64,000 bases of DNA from Anaeramoeba ignava (GCA_028826165.1 JAPDFW010000099.1:124001-188000); one strand, 5' to 3'; numbered from the stretch's first letter, positions 1-14,392 are shown. Made by a program: numbers and translations. The notes: a model not told the origin generated them from the letters alone.

Positions 1-3000
1 CGATATCGTTTCCCATGATTTTTGATACCTTTTCCATATCTTTCTGCTCTTGGTCTTGATCCAAAAACGGATAGTGATTCCAATTTTGTTGGAGATAAAA
101 ATCATTTCCGTTTTCTTGTGTTTGGAATTCTGGATTATTGCCTGATGTAAATACATAAGCTGCAAGTGGTAATCCAAGATGATAATTGGGGATTTGTGAT
201 TCGTTGCCATTTGTATTTGCATAAATAAATGGGCTGCCAAGTACAACCATTTGATTTACATATCCATAGGGACTTGTTGTTTGCAAATATTCCTGGGTTG
301 TTGTCCCCATTCTTTCCATATTATTATAATAATTTTCCATTTGATTCTGATATGTTTGTTGTTGATATTTTTGCATTTCTTCATAATCTTGCAATTTCTT
401 TGCAAGAGCAAGATCTGCTTCCTCCATTTTTTTCGCACTCGTATGTCTTGAATGCGTATGTTGATTCTCATTGACTTCATTAAATTCTCCGCTGTCGATA
501 TTTTTCAACAGATTATCCAGCGGGATTGATTGCTCGATGATTGATTTAATTTGGTCGTAAATTTGGTTCCAAATTGTTTCATACAAATTTTCTCCTTTTT
601 CCAAACAAATCAAGAAAGGATACCCAGTTTGTTGTTGAGACGTAATCTCCCCTTGGTTTTGCGATGGATTCATCGCTGTTTCCACAACATGTTTTATTTG
701 GGTCACTTGGATTTTCAATAACTTCCCAATTTTCTTGTTGGTATTTTCCAATTTGGGAAGTTCATATGCAAAAATTTTCTGATGTTGATTTTCCATAAAT
801 TCCTCAGTTGTTGTTATTCTTGTCTCAATTGAAAAATTATTTGCTGAGCAAAGATACAATAGATTTCTATCTGCACCCGTTTTTTCTGCAATTTCTTTCT
901 TGATATCCTCAAGTGTTGTTTTTTCTGAATTTTCCACAAAAATTATTTTATCCTTTTTTTTGTCTTTTGCAAAAATAACTGCTATTTTTTTGGTTCCAAA
1001 TTGCTCTTCTTCTGTTTTGATTGGGAGTTCAAATCCAAGACAATTTTCCGATCGTGTGAATGAATGCTTGCATTCCAAACTTTCAACCTCTGTATCAAGT
1101 TCAATAAAAAAAAGCTCAGAAAAAATGTCCACTTTTTTTGACAGATTTTTTTTCACCATTTCTTCTTTTAGTAAATTTAGGATCGCACTTGTAAATTCGT
1201 GACCGTCTTCTTGTCTTCCCAGTTCAAAAAAAGGTTTTTTTTCTCTCGCTTTTGCAATCAAATCGTACGGATTCATGATCTTGTATTTTCCTTTCCAAAA
1301 CTACATAAATTCAAGAAAAAAAAAATTACGGAATTATTAATCAATCCAAATTTTGCTTTTTTTTTGTTTGTTTTTTGATCCAAACTTTTTTTAAAGCTTT
1401 TGTAAAAATTCCAAGCATTGAATTTTCTTCTTTTTCAAAATTATTTGATTTATCAAGAAAAAATTTCCGCAGATTAACGGAATGAAATAAGCATTGGAAA
1501 GAGGAATTTGCATAGCAAGTATTTCCTAAATTATAAAGTCCACTTACTCCTGGTAAAAACTAAAAAAAAAAGTTATAAGATTATTGAACAAGAAAAATAT
1601 ATAAACCCAGAATATTTACGTTTTTTCTTTTTTGTGGTTGAAAATATGTAATATATTTTTCTCTTTCAATATTTTGTTTGTTTTCATTTGTTGTTATTTC
1701 TGTTGTTTTTGTTTTTGGTTTTTTTCTTTTTTTGTGTAAATTAGTTGATTTTTTTATTTCCGAAATTTTATTTTCCTTATCAAAATTATTTCCTTTATCA
1801 GAATCCGATTCACTTTTGAAATCAGATTCAGTTTCGTTATCATTTTCATTATCATTTTCGTTATCATTTTCATTATCACTTTCATTATCATTTTCATTAT
1901 CATTTTCATTATCACTTTCATTATTACTTGATTTTTTGAATGAATTTTTACTTGATTTTTCGATTAATTGTTCAAATGAATCTTCAAATGAATCTTCAAA
2001 TGGATTATCAAATGGATCTTCAAATGGATTATCTTTTGGTTTTTGAAGAATTGGTGATTTTTCAATATTTTTCTTTTCATTTTTTGAATTTGATTTTGAA
2101 TTTGATTTTTGCAAATTTTCATTTTTAGATTTTGATTTAGATTTTGATTTAGATTTTGATTTTGAATTTGATTTTGATTTTGATTTTTGATTTGATTTTG
2201 ATTTTGATTTTGATTTTGATTTTGATTTAGAATTATTTTTAGAATTATTTTTAGAATCATTTTTAGAATTATTTTTAGAATTATTTTTAGAATTATTTTT
2301 AGAATTATTTTTAGAATCATTTTTAGAATTATTTTTAGAATTATTTTTAGAATCATTTTTAGAATCATTTTTAGAATTATTTTTAGAATTATTTTTAGAA
2401 TTATTTTTAGAATCATTTTTAGAATTATTTTTAGAATTATTTTTAGAATTATTTTTAGAATTATTTTTAGAATTATTTTTTTAGAATCATTTTTAGAATT
2501 ATTTTTTTAGAATTATTTTTAGAATTATTTTTAGAATTATTTTTAGAATCTTTTTTTGAATCTTTTTTAGAATTATTTTTAGAATTATTTTTAGAATCAT
2601 TTTTAGAATCATTTTTTGAATCTTTTTTAGAATCTTTTTTAGAATTATTTTTAGAATCTATTTTTAGAATCTTTTTTAGAATCATTTTTAGAATTATTTT
2701 TAGAATCATTTTTAGAATTATTTTTAGAATCATTTTTAGAATCATTTTTAGAATTATTTTTAGAATTATTTTTAGAATCTTTTTTAGAATCTTTTTTAGA
2801 ATTATTTTTAGAATTATTTTTAGGATCTTTTTTAGAATCGTTTCTTAAATCTTTTTTTGAATCATTTTTAGAATCATTTTTAGAATTATTTTTAGAATTA
2901 TTTTTAGAATTATTTTTAGAATAATTTTTTGAATCATTTTTGAATCATTTTTAGAATTATTTTTAGAATTATTTTTTGAATCATTTCTTAAATCATTTCT

Positions 3001-4621
3001 TAAATCATTTCTTAAATCATTTTTAGAATTATTTTTAGAATCATTTTTTGAATTATTTTTAGAATCATTTTTTGAATCATTTTTAGAATCATTTTTATAA
3101 TGTGATTTTGAATGTTTAGAATGTTTATAATGTGATTTTGAATGTTTAGAATGTTTAGAATGTGATTTTGAATGATTAGAATTTTTAGAATGTGATTTGG
3201 AACGTTTTAAATGTTGAGAATCTTTTTTAGAATATTTTTCATCTTGAATTAATTTAATAAATATTTCAAAATTATCAGATAAATTATAATTATTTAAATT
3301 TGTTTCCTTTTCAAATTGGTTTTCTTCATTGTTTCCAAAATAAATTAAAACTATTAAATCAAAAATAAATAGAAGTTAATAAAACAACTACAACTTTCTT
3401 TCTTTCTTTCTTTCTTTCTTTTTCCAAAATTTTTTTAAATTACTTTCTTTGTTAATTTCAAATTTTTGTAAAATTTTTTTCTTCATTTCTTCAAATGTAC
3501 AAAATTTACTAATTTGAATTTCTTTTTTTTCATTTTTAAAATTAATTGGAATTGATTTTAAAAATAACTCCAAAATTTGATTTCCATCTTGATTAATTGA
3601 TTTTCTTAAAATTTCTGGTCCTCCTCCAAATCTAAATATTTAAAATTAATATCAATATTAAAATTAATATCAAAATTAAAATTAATATTCAAAATTAAAA
3701 TTAAAATTAAAATTAAAATTAAAATTAAAATTAATATTAAAATTAAAATTAAAATTAATATTAAAATTAATATTTAAATTAAAATTAATATTAAAATTAA
3801 TATTTAAATTGATTTTGAAATAAATACTTTTCTTTTAATTCAATCCAATCATTTTCTAATAAAATTAAGAAATTTTGAAAAGAAATATTTTTTTTAAGTG
3901 TATCAACATTTCCATCAATTAAATCCAAGTTTTCAATTTGAGGGAATTTATTCAATATTTTTTGATATTTAATTTGCTTAATTTTTCTAATTTTTTTATT
4001 TTCTTTCGCTTTTTCATTTTCTTTATTAATCTCTTGGTTTTTCTTTTCAATTTGTTTATTAAATTTATAAAATTCATTATTTTTTTCATTAATTTCAGAA
4101 TTTTTTTGCCTAATTTTTGTATTGAAATCTTTAATTTGGTTTTGAATTATATTTTGATTTTGATTTTGATTTTGATTTAGATTTTGATTTTGATTTGAAT
4201 TTTGATTTTGATTTTGATTTTGATTTTGATTTTGATTTTGATTTAGATTTTGATTTTGATTTTGATTTTGATTTTCATTTTGATTTTGATTTTGATTTTC
4301 ATTTTGATTTTGATTTTGATTTTGATTTTGATTTTGATTTTGATTTTGATTTTTAATTTCTTCATTTTTTTTCTCCATTTCAAAATTTAGCTTTTCAATT
4401 TCAACATCATTTTGTTCAGTTTTTTTATTTTGTCTTAAAATTCTTTCATTTTCTTTTTCAATTTTTTTATTTTCTTCTTTAATTTTTTGGTTAAATTTAG
4501 AAATTTTTTTGTTTTTTGAAATAATTTTGTTTTTTTCTTGTTCCCATTTTTTGCTTAAAAGAAAAATATTTTGAATAATTTGTATTTGTTTTTGTTGATT
4601 ATTTATGTTATTATTTAACAT
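1..4621 (-). CDS. DUSP-containing ubiquitin-specific protease (USP4/11/15-like), 3' partial
   Basis: Cysteine deubiquitinase of peptidase family C19, removing ubiquitin from proteins. Proposed exons: 4621-3828, 3631-3444, 3350-1620, 1559-1386 and 1301-1, running off the window. Exon 1 starts with a Lys/Glu/Asn coiled coil and an NQ repeat, then the end of a DUSP domain: NLDLIDGNVDTLKK, then NDWIELKEK joining FGGGPEILRK in exon 2. A ubiquitin-like segment follows. Exon 3 is mostly Ser/Lys/Asn/Asp repeat. Exon 4 carries the catalytic Cys box, GLYNLGNTCYANSS. Exon 5 has FWKGKYKIMNPYDL, the RQEDGHEF box and a second Ubl-like insert ending IFAYELP, as in USP4/15. The catalytic His box lies outside the window. 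All introns are GT-AG and phase-consistent. Exon 3 is not open throughout: the repeat has frame breaks near 2.93, 2.84, 2.66 and 2.47-2.51 kb, so either the assembly is wrong there or the gene is damaged. Family assignment is strong; the repeat-region model is weak. Confidence 0.85.
2150..3120 (-). repeat. 12-bp Ser-Lys-Asn/Asp coding repeat inside the USP gene
   Basis: Dozens of 12-bp units read on the minus strand as Asn/Asp-Ser-Lys-Asn (TCTAAAAATGAT and variants), grading into Ser-Lys dipeptides at the low end and His-Ser-Lys units at the high end. Units of 11 bp (about 2931), 13 bp (about 2655) and 14 bp (about 2480 and 2505) break the frame. Such arrays are prone to replication slippage and to assembly error. 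Confidence 0.8.
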
Positions 4622-4891
4622 TATTTAAGGATTTTTTAAAATCGGAAAAAAAGAACAAACCAAAATATAAATGAATAAAAAAAAAAATGAATTCTTTTTT
4701 TTTTCCTTTATTTTTTATTTATTTTTTATTTTTCCGATTTTTTTTTTTAAATTAAAAAGGAGAAAAAAACAAAAAAGGAGAAAAAAAAAAATTTTTCTTT
4801 TTTTCTTAAATTTTTCTTTAATTTTTCTTTTTTTTTCCTTAATTTTTCATTTTTTCTCTTTTTTTTTTTCATTTATAAAATTAAATTTAAA
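4622..4891. promoter_or_regulatory. divergent intergenic region between USP and AGXT2-like genes
   Basis: A 270-bp spacer between two outward-facing start codons, so it must hold both promoters. It consists of long A and T tracts, with T-runs broken by single C residues just before the plus-strand ATG. This pattern recurs before other genes here. No specific factor site is recognised. Confidence 0.45.
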
Positions 4892-7800
4892 ATGGAAAAA
4901 TTAATGTTACCACCATTTGATTATAAACCAACTCCTTATGAAGGTCTAAGTAAAGAAAAAGGTTATGGCTTTACGTAAAGAATATGTTAATCCGTGTTTT
5001 GGTTTATTTTATAAAGACCCAATTATGTAAATTTTATTTCGAAAAAGTCAAAATTGACAATAAAAAAAATAAAATTTTATTTCGAAATTAAAATTAAAAT
5101 CGAAATTAAGAATAAAAAATAAAAATCAAAATAAAAATAAAATTAAAAATCGAAATAAAAATCGAAATTAAAAATAAAAATATAATTAAAAATCGAAATA
5201 AAAATCGAAATTAAGAATAAAAATCGAAATTCAAATTAAATACAAAAAATCAAAAAAATTAAAAAAAATAAAAATATAATTCAAATTAAAAATCGAAATA
5301 AAAATCGAAATAAAAATTAAAATATAATTCAAATTAAAATTAAAATTACAATTAAAAATAAAAATCGAAAATAAAAATAAAAATAAGATCAAAATTAAAA
5401 TAAAAATTAAAATTAAAATTAAATTAAAATAAAAATCGAAATAAAAATCGAAATTAAAAATAAAAATATAATTCAAATTAAATTACAATTAAAAATAAAA
5501 TATAATTCAAAATAAAATTAAAATTAAAAATAAAAATATAATTAAAATTAAATTATCAAAATTAAAAATCGAAATTAAATAAAAATAAAATTCAAATTAA
5601 ATTACAATTAAAATTAAAAATAAGATCAAAATTAAATTAAAATTAAAAATAAAATTAAAATTAAAAATAAAAATCGAAATAAAAATCGAAATTAAAATTA
5701 AATTTAATATTAAATAAAAATTAAAAATAAAATTAAATTAAAATTAAAATTAAAAATTAAAATTAAAAAAAATAAAATCAAAACAATAAAAAAATTAAAA
5801 TAAAAATCGAAATAAAAATTAAAATAAAAATAAAAATAAGATCAAAATTAAAAATAAATTACAATTAAAATTAAAAACAAAATTAAAAATAAAAATCGTA
5901 AAAATTAAAATTAAAATCGAAATTAAATTAAGTTTTTGATGGAAAAATGCAATATGTTTTTGATGAAAAAGGAGAGCGTTATCTTGATTGTAAATAATAA
6001 ATTTCTTCTTTTATTTTTTAAAGTCTCTTTTTTAAAAAAAATATATAAATTTGAAAATAAAGGTATTGCAGGAATTTGTACAGTTTCAGTTGGTCATTCT
6101 CATCCAAAAATCATAAGTAATTATAATAATAAATTTAATAATAAATTTAATAATAAATTAATAATAATTATAATAATAATAATTTTAATAATAATTTTAA
6201 TAATAATTTTAATAATAATTTTAATAATAATTTTAATAATAATTTTAATAATAATTTTAATAATAATTTTAATAATAATTTTAATAATAAAACAGAAGCA
6301 GCAAAAGATCAATATGATAAGATTCAACACATCACAAACATTTATCTTCATCCGAATATTGTTGAATATTCAGAAAAACTTGCTTCAAAATTTCCTGGAA
6401 ATTTGAAAGTTTGTTATTTTTGTAATTCAGGATCAGAAGCAAATGAATTTGCAATGCAACTTGCACGTTCTTATACTGGCCAATTTGATATCATTGCTTT
6501 AAGAAATGCTTATCACGGAATGGTGCATTATTTTTTAAATTAAATCAAATAATTAAATTAAATATTTAAATCAAATCAAATAAACTAAATTAAAATTAAA
6601 TATTTAAATTAAATCAAATATTAAAATTAAATATTTAAATTAAATCAAATATTAAAATCAAATATTTAAATTAAATTAAATCAAATATTTAAATTAAATC
6701 AATTATTTAAATTAAATTAAATTAAATTAAATAAATTAAATCAAATATTAAAATTAAATTAAATCAAATAATTTAAATTAAATCAAAATATTTAAATTAA
6801 ATCAAAATATTTAAATTAAATCAAATATTAAAATCAAATATTTAAATTAAATCAATTATTTAAATTAAATCAATTATTTTTTAAATCAAATAAAAGGGTG
6901 CTGCAATGGATTTAACTGCAAATGCAGCATGGAAACAACCAACACCTCATGGATTTGGAATTCATCATGCTTTACTTCCTGATACTTATCGAGGTTTGAA
7001 TTAAAAATTAAAATTAAAATCAAAATTAAAATTAAAATTAAAATTAAAATTAAAATTAAAAATCAAAATCAAAATTAAAATCAAAATTAAAATTAAAATT
7101 AAAATCAAAATTAAAATTAAAATTAAAATTAAAATTAAAATTAAAATTAAAATTAAAATTAAAATTAAAATTAAAATTAAAATTAAAATTAAAATTAAAA
7201 TTAAAATTAAAATCAAAATTAAAATTAAAAATAGGACCATTTAATGGAGAAGATGCTGGAGAAAAATATGCACAAGATGTTGAAGATCTTATTGGAACAT
7301 CAACATGTGGAAAAGTTGCAGGATTTATTTGTGAACCAATTCAAGGAGTTGGTGGTGTAATTGAATATCCTCCAGATTATTTGAAAAGAGTTTATGAAAT
7401 TGTTCGCAAACATGGTGGTCTTTGTATTGCTGATGAAGTTCAAACAGGTTTTGGGCGTGTATTTATTTATTCATTTAAAATTAAATTCAAAATTAAATTC
7501 AAAATTAAATTCAAAATTAAATTTAAAATTAAATTTAAAATTAAATTTAAAATTAAATTTAAAATTAAATTCAAAATTAAAATTAAAATTAAAATTAAAA
7601 ATCAAAATTAAATTTAAAAATCAAATTCAAAATTAAAATCAAAATTAAAAAAATTCAAAATTAAAAATAAATTTAAAATTAAATTTAAAATTAAATTTAA
7701 AATTAAAATTAAAATTAAAAATCAAAATTAAATTTAAAAATAAATTCAAAATTAAATTCAAAATTAAAATTCAAAATTAAAATTAAATTTAAAAATAAAT

Positions 7801-8990
7801 TCAAAATTAAAAATTAAAATTAAATTCAAAATTAGACTGGAGATAATTATTGGGGATTTCAAAATTATGGTAAAGAATTAATTTTCAATTTAGTTTATTG
7901 GAAAAAATTCTGAAAAATTTCTTTTTTTTTGATTTATTATTATTTTTAAAGGTGTTATTCCTGATATTGTTACAATGGCAAAAGGAATAGGAAATGGAGC
8001 ACCATTAGCTGCAGGTATTTATTTAATATTTAATTTTAATATTTGATTTAATTTTAATTTTAATTTTAATTTTAATTTTAATTTTAATTTTAATTTAAAT
8101 ATTTGATTTAATTTAAATATTTGATTTAATTTTAATTTTGATTTAATTTAATTTTAATATTTGGTTTAAATATTTGATTTAAATATTTGATTTAATTTAA
8201 ATATTTGATTTAATTTTAATTTTAATTTTAATTTAATTTAAATATTTGATTTTATTTAAATATTTGATTTAATTTAAATATTTGATTTATTTGATTTAAT
8301 TTAATTTTAATTTTAATATTTGATTTAATTTTAATTTTAATTTTAATTTTAATTTTAATTTTAATTTTTAATTAGTTGTTACAACTCCTGAAATTGCTCA
8401 ATCAATTACTAAAAAACATCATTTTAATACATTTGGAGGAAATCCTATTTCAATGGCTATTGGAAAAGCAGTATTAGAAGTTATTGACGAAGAGAATATT
8501 CAAGAAAAAGCAAAAGAAGTTGGAGGATATCTTCATTCTGAATTAGAAAAAATGAGAGAAAAACATAAGTTAATAGGGAAAATAAGAGGAAGAGGATTAA
8601 TGTGTGGAATTGATTTGGTAGAAGATCAAAAGACAAAAAAACCAGCAACAACTCAAGCAGGAGAAGTAATGGAAAAATTAAAAGGTAAATTCGGGAAAAT
8701 AATTTTTATTTGCTTTTTTTTATAATTTTTATTTGCTTTTTTTATAATTTTTATTTGCTTTTTTTTTATAATTTTTATTTGCTTTTTTTTATAATTTTTA
8801 TTTGCTTTTTTTTAATTTTTATTTGCTTTTTTTTAATTTAAAAATAGATTTGAAAGTTTTAATTGGAAAAGGTGGTTTATTTGGTAATATTTTAAGAATT
8901 AAACCTCCAATGTGCATCACAAAACCTGATATCAATTATTTCATTAAAGCTCTTGATGTTGTTCTTGATTCAGTCGAGAAAAAAATTTAA
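4892..8990 (+). CDS. class III PLP-dependent aminotransferase, AGXT2-like (alanine-glyoxylate aminotransferase 2 family)
   Basis: PLP-dependent transaminase resembling AGXT2, which is a mitochondrial alanine-glyoxylate aminotransferase in animals. Proposed exons: 4892-5026, 5933-5989, 6063-6116, 6296-6522, 6897-6993, 7235-7458, 7836-7869, 7952-8014, 8376-8684 and 8848-8990. Recognisable blocks in order: [112 protein letters not shown], the PLP-lysine region [27 protein letters not shown] and [13 protein letters not shown]. From exon 2 on, every junction is GT-AG with matching phase. Exon 1 is the problem. An extra base near 4962 shifts SKEK out of the RKEYVNP frame, and the exon 1/2 junction is also off by one base. 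These may be base errors or early decay. The N-terminus is too short to judge targeting. Confidence 0.88.
5027..5932 (+). repeat. AGXT2-like intron 1: 906 bp of A-rich simple repeat
   Basis: Degenerate AAAATTAAA / AAAATCGAAATT repeat fills the intron from the GTAAAT donor to the TTAAG acceptor. Unlike other introns here, it contains a few sense-strand AG dinucleotides (AATAAGATC units). Open frames in either direction are repeat shadows. Confidence 0.8.
6117..6295 (+). repeat. AGXT2-like intron 3: (AATAATTTT)n
   Basis: A 179-bp intron, donor GTAATT and acceptor AACAG, made of a 9-bp AATAATTTT unit repeated about a dozen times after a short AATAAATTT stretch. Both open frames through it are shadows. 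Confidence 0.85.
6523..6896 (+). repeat. AGXT2-like intron 4: AAATTAAATCAAATATTT repeat
   Basis: A 374-bp intron between ATG|GTGCAT and AAAAG|GGTGCT, both phase 0. It is built from degenerate TTTAAATTAAATCAAATA units. No internal GT was seen in the repeat body. Confidence 0.8.
6994..7234 (+). repeat. AGXT2-like intron 5: (AAAATT)n
   Basis: A 241-bp intron, donor GTTTGA and acceptor AATAG, almost pure AAAATT hexamer with scattered AAAATC variants. Confidence 0.88.
7459..7835 (+). repeat. AGXT2-like intron 6: AAATTCAAAATT repeat
   Basis: A 377-bp intron of AAATT(C/T)AAAATT units between donor GTATTT and acceptor ATTAG. Splicing joins GFGR to TGDNYWGF, as expected for the family. Confidence 0.85.
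8015..8375 (+). repeat. AGXT2-like intron 8: TTTAATTTTAATATTTGA repeat
   Basis: A 361-bp intron, donor GTATTT and acceptor ATTAG, mixing TTTTAA hexamers with AAATATTTGATTT units. Splicing joins APLAA to VVTTPEIA. Confidence 0.85.
8685..8847 (+). repeat. AGXT2-like intron 9: TTTTTATTTGC repeat
   Basis: A 163-bp last intron containing about six copies of a roughly 26-bp unit (TATAATTTTTATTTGC plus a T-run). Donor GTAAAT, acceptor AATAG. Confidence 0.8.
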
Positions 8991-9256
8991 ATTTTTTCAA
9001 ACAAAAAAAACAAATTAACTTTTTCATTTTTTCTTTTCATTTTTTCTTTTCATTTTTCTTTTCAAAAAAGAAAAAAAAACAACAAAATTTTCATCAAAAA
9101 AAACATCAAAAAAAACATCAAAAAAAACATCAAAAAAAAACAAAACAAAACAACAAAAATTAACTTTTCATTTTCATTTTCATTTTCATTTTCATTTTCA
9201 TTTTCATTTTCATTTTCATTTTCGTTTTCTTTTCATTTTCTTTTTCATTTTCATTT
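8991..9256. other. convergent intergenic spacer, simple repeats
   Basis: This spacer lies between the stops of two converging genes. It holds AAAAACATC units (about 9080-9140) and then a TTTTCA hexamer tract (about 9165-9255), which would be 3' untranslated sequence of the kinase gene. No gene seen. Confidence 0.7.
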
Positions 9257-11491
<2,235 letters not shown>

Positions 11492-11854
11492 TTAATTTAA
11501 TAAAATAAAAATTATAATAAAAATAAAATTAAAAATAAAATTGTTTTAAAAAAAAAAGGTGAAAAAAAAATGAAAAGAAAATTTAAATAAAAAAAAATTT
11601 TTAAATAAAAAATTGTGGAAAAAAAACTGATCAATAAAAAAAAAATTTAAAAAGAAAATTAATTTAAAAAGTGATCAATAAAATGAAAATCAATTAAAAG
11701 AAATTCAAATAAAATTAAATTTAAAATTAAAAAATAAAAACTTTTCAATGTCAAATTTGTTGTAAAAATTTATTTCTATTTGATAAAAAAAAAAGGGTTT
11801 GATTTTTTTTTTTAATTTAGATCAGAAAGTAAAATTAAAAAAAGAAATGGTAAA
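11492..11854. other. intergenic spacer upstream of CK1 and downstream of Efg1
   Basis: A-rich sequence on the plus strand, so T-rich upstream of the minus-strand CK1 start. It probably carries the CK1 promoter and the Efg1 3' end. No gene or clear motif beyond A/T tracts. Confidence 0.5.
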
Positions 11855-14099
11855 TTAATCATCAAATCTAATATGCTTATTTAATTTTTGATTTGTATTG
11901 ATTTGTATGTTTGTTTTGTGTTTTTTAAAATTATTATTTTGATCTTCATCAATTTCTTTTTTAAATTTATTTCTTTCAAAATTGTTTTTATTTCTTTCGA
12001 AATTGTTTCTATTTCTATCAAAATTGTTTTTGTTTCTATCAAAATTGTTTTTGTTTCTATCAAAATTGTTTTTGTTTCTATCAAAATTGTTTTTATTTCT
12101 ATCAAAATTGTTTTTGTTTCTTTCAAAATTGTTTCTATTTCTATCAAAATTGTTTTTGTTTCTATCAAAATTGTTTTTGTTTCTATCAAAATTGTTTTTA
12201 TTTCTATCAAAATTGTTTCTATTTCTATCAAAATTGTTTTTGTTTCTATCAAAATTGTTTTTGTTTCTATCAAAATTGTTTTTATTTCTATCAAAATTGT
12301 TTTTATTTCTTTCAAAATTGTTTCTATTTCTATCAAAATTGTTTTTGTTTCTATCAAAATTGTTTTTGTTTCTATCAAAATTGTTTTTATTTCTTTCAAA
12401 ATTGTTTTTATTTTTGTGGAAAAATTTTTTTGCTTTATTTCCTTCCTTTTTTTCAATAGAATCTATATCAATAACTAGTTGTTTAATTTGTTTATTGTTA
12501 GTGTCATTTTTGTTTGAATTTGGTTTAAAAAATTCGTCTTCGAAAATATTTATATCTTTTTCCTCATTTTTTTTTTCCTCATTTTTTTCATTAATTTTCT
12601 TCTTTTGAATTTGGATTTTTTCCTCATTTATTTTTCCACTTTTTTTTCCACTTTTTTTTTCATTTGTTTTTTCATTTGTTTTTTCATTTGTTTTTTCATT
12701 TGTTTTCTTCTTTTGAATTTGGATTTTTTCCTCATTTATTTTCTCATTTAAAGATTCTTGTATTTTTTCATTTTCTTTATTTTTTTTTTGTGAAATCATT
12801 TCATCAATTTTTTCTCTCATTTTTTCATGAAATTCTTTTTGATTATTTTCTGAAAATAAAGAAATATATTCTTCATCTTTTGGAAAATAGAAAACATATT
12901 CATAATCTTTTCTTAATTGTTCAAGTTTTTTTTCAAGTTCTTCTATTTTTGTTTCGTTTTTATTTTCAATTCCTTTTAATTCTTTTTCAACTTTTTTAAT
13001 TTCTTTTAAAATATTCTTTTTATCATAAAATCGAATTTTTTTCCAATTTTTTTTAAGAGTTGTACTCTTTTTTGCTTCTTTTTTGTTTTCTAATCGTTTT
13101 TGTAATTGTTCTAATTTTTCTTTTTGAGCTTCAATTATATTTTCGGGTAAATTTGGCTTTTAAAATTTGAAAAGAAAAATTTTATATTTAATATTATATT
13201 TAATATTATATTTAATATTATATTTAATATTATATTTAATTTTATATTTAATTTTATATTTAATTTTATATTTAGTTTTATATTTAATTTTATATTTAAT
13301 ATTATATTTAATTTTATATTTAATTTTATATTTAATATTATATTTTAATTTTATATATTTAATTTTATATTTAATATTATATTTAATTTTATATTTAATT
13401 TTATATTTAATATTATATTTAATTTTATATTTAATTTTATATTTAATATTATATTTAATTTTATATTTAATTTTATATTTAATATTATATTTAATATTAT
13501 ATTTAATATTATATTTAATATTATATTTAATATTATATTTAATATTATATTTAATATTATATATTTAATTTATTATATTTAATATTATATTTAATATTAT
13601 ATTTAATATTATATTTAATTTTATATTTAATTTTATATTTAATTTTATATTTAATATTATATTTAATTTTATATTTAATTTTATATTTAATTTTATATTT
13701 AATATTATATTTAATTTTATATTTAATATTATATTTAATATTATATTTAATTTTATATTTAATATTATATTTAATATTATATTTAATATTATATTTAATA
13801 TTATATTTAATTTTATATTTAATTTTATATTTAATATTATATTTAATATTATATTTAATTTTATATTTAATATTATATATAATATTATATTTAATATTAT
13901 ATTTAATTTTATATTTAATATTATATTTAATATTATATTTAATATTATATTTAATTTTATATTTAATTTTATATTTAATTTTATATTTAATTTTATATTT
14001 AATATTATATTTAATATTATAATTAATTTTGTATTTAAATACTTTTGAAAGGAATCTTTGTATTGAACGAATCTGGTTTTTAATTGTGATTCTTCCCAT
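11855..14099 (-). CDS. Efg1-family rRNA-processing protein with Arg/Asn/Phe repeat tail
   Basis: Nucleolar protein of the Efg1 family, involved in small-subunit rRNA processing in yeast. Two exons, 14099-14043 and 13156-11855, give 452 residues. Exon 1 encodes MGRITIKNQIRSIQRFLSK and splices in phase 0 to PNLPENIIEAQKEKLEQLQ. The family core is clear: KKIRFYDKKNILKEIKKVEKEL, then LRKDYEYVFYFPKDEEYISLF, the hallmark Efg1 segment. A long Lys/Glu/Asn region follows, then about twenty copies of a seven-residue RNKNNFD/FE unit and a short basic tail. The repeat is unlike yeast Efg1 and could be an RNA-binding or phase-separating extension (inference). The start is supported by exact continuity across the 886-bp intron. 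Confidence 0.88.
11985..12412 (-). repeat. 21-bp coding repeat in Efg1
   Basis: About twenty tandem 21-bp units encode RNKNNFD or RNRNNFE on the minus strand. All units keep a length divisible by three, so every frame stays open and gives long spurious frames on both strands. Confidence 0.88.
13157..14042 (-). repeat. Efg1 intron: 886 bp of TATATTTAATAT satellite
   Basis: A nearly pure mixture of the 11-12 bp units TTATATTTAATA and TTATATTTAATT fills the whole intron. Donor GTATTT follows SIQRFLSK and the acceptor AAAAG precedes PNLPENI. The sense strand has no GT or AG within the repeat. Confidence 0.9.
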
Positions 14100-14392
14100 A
14101 ATCTTTAATTTATAATTGTTTGAAAAAAATGAAAAAAATGAAAAAATGAAAAAAATGAAAAAATGAAAAAAATGAAAAAATGAAAAAATGAAAAAATGAA
14201 AAATAAAATCTTTAAATAAAATTAAATCGGAATAAAATAAAATCTTTAAATAAAATTAAATCGGAATAAAATGAAATCTTTAAATAAAATTAAATCGGAA
14301 AAAAAAAAAAGAAAAAAAGGAAAAAAAAATCAAATAAAAGAAATAGAAAATGGATTTTTTTTTTCATTTTTTTTTTCGAGTTGAATAACTCT
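14100..14392. repeat. intergenic spacer with T-tract and triplicated 36-bp unit
   Basis: About 14125-14200 holds TGAAAAAA units, giving TTTTTTCA on the Efg1 sense strand. About 14205-14300 holds three copies of AAATCTTTAAATAAAATTAA followed by ATCGGAAT. Probable promoter region of Efg1 and of the plus-strand ORF beyond. Confidence 0.6.

Noticed and set aside
5936-6406. 156-codon plus-strand frame starting MMEKCNMF
   Set aside because: Out of frame with the aminotransferase; the family sequence [17 protein letters not shown] lies in the next frame of the same DNA.
13167-14099. Long LILYLILY and NIKYKIKY frames on both strands
   Set aside because: Both are translations of the Efg1 intron satellite; only the first 19 residues of the minus-strand frame are a real exon.
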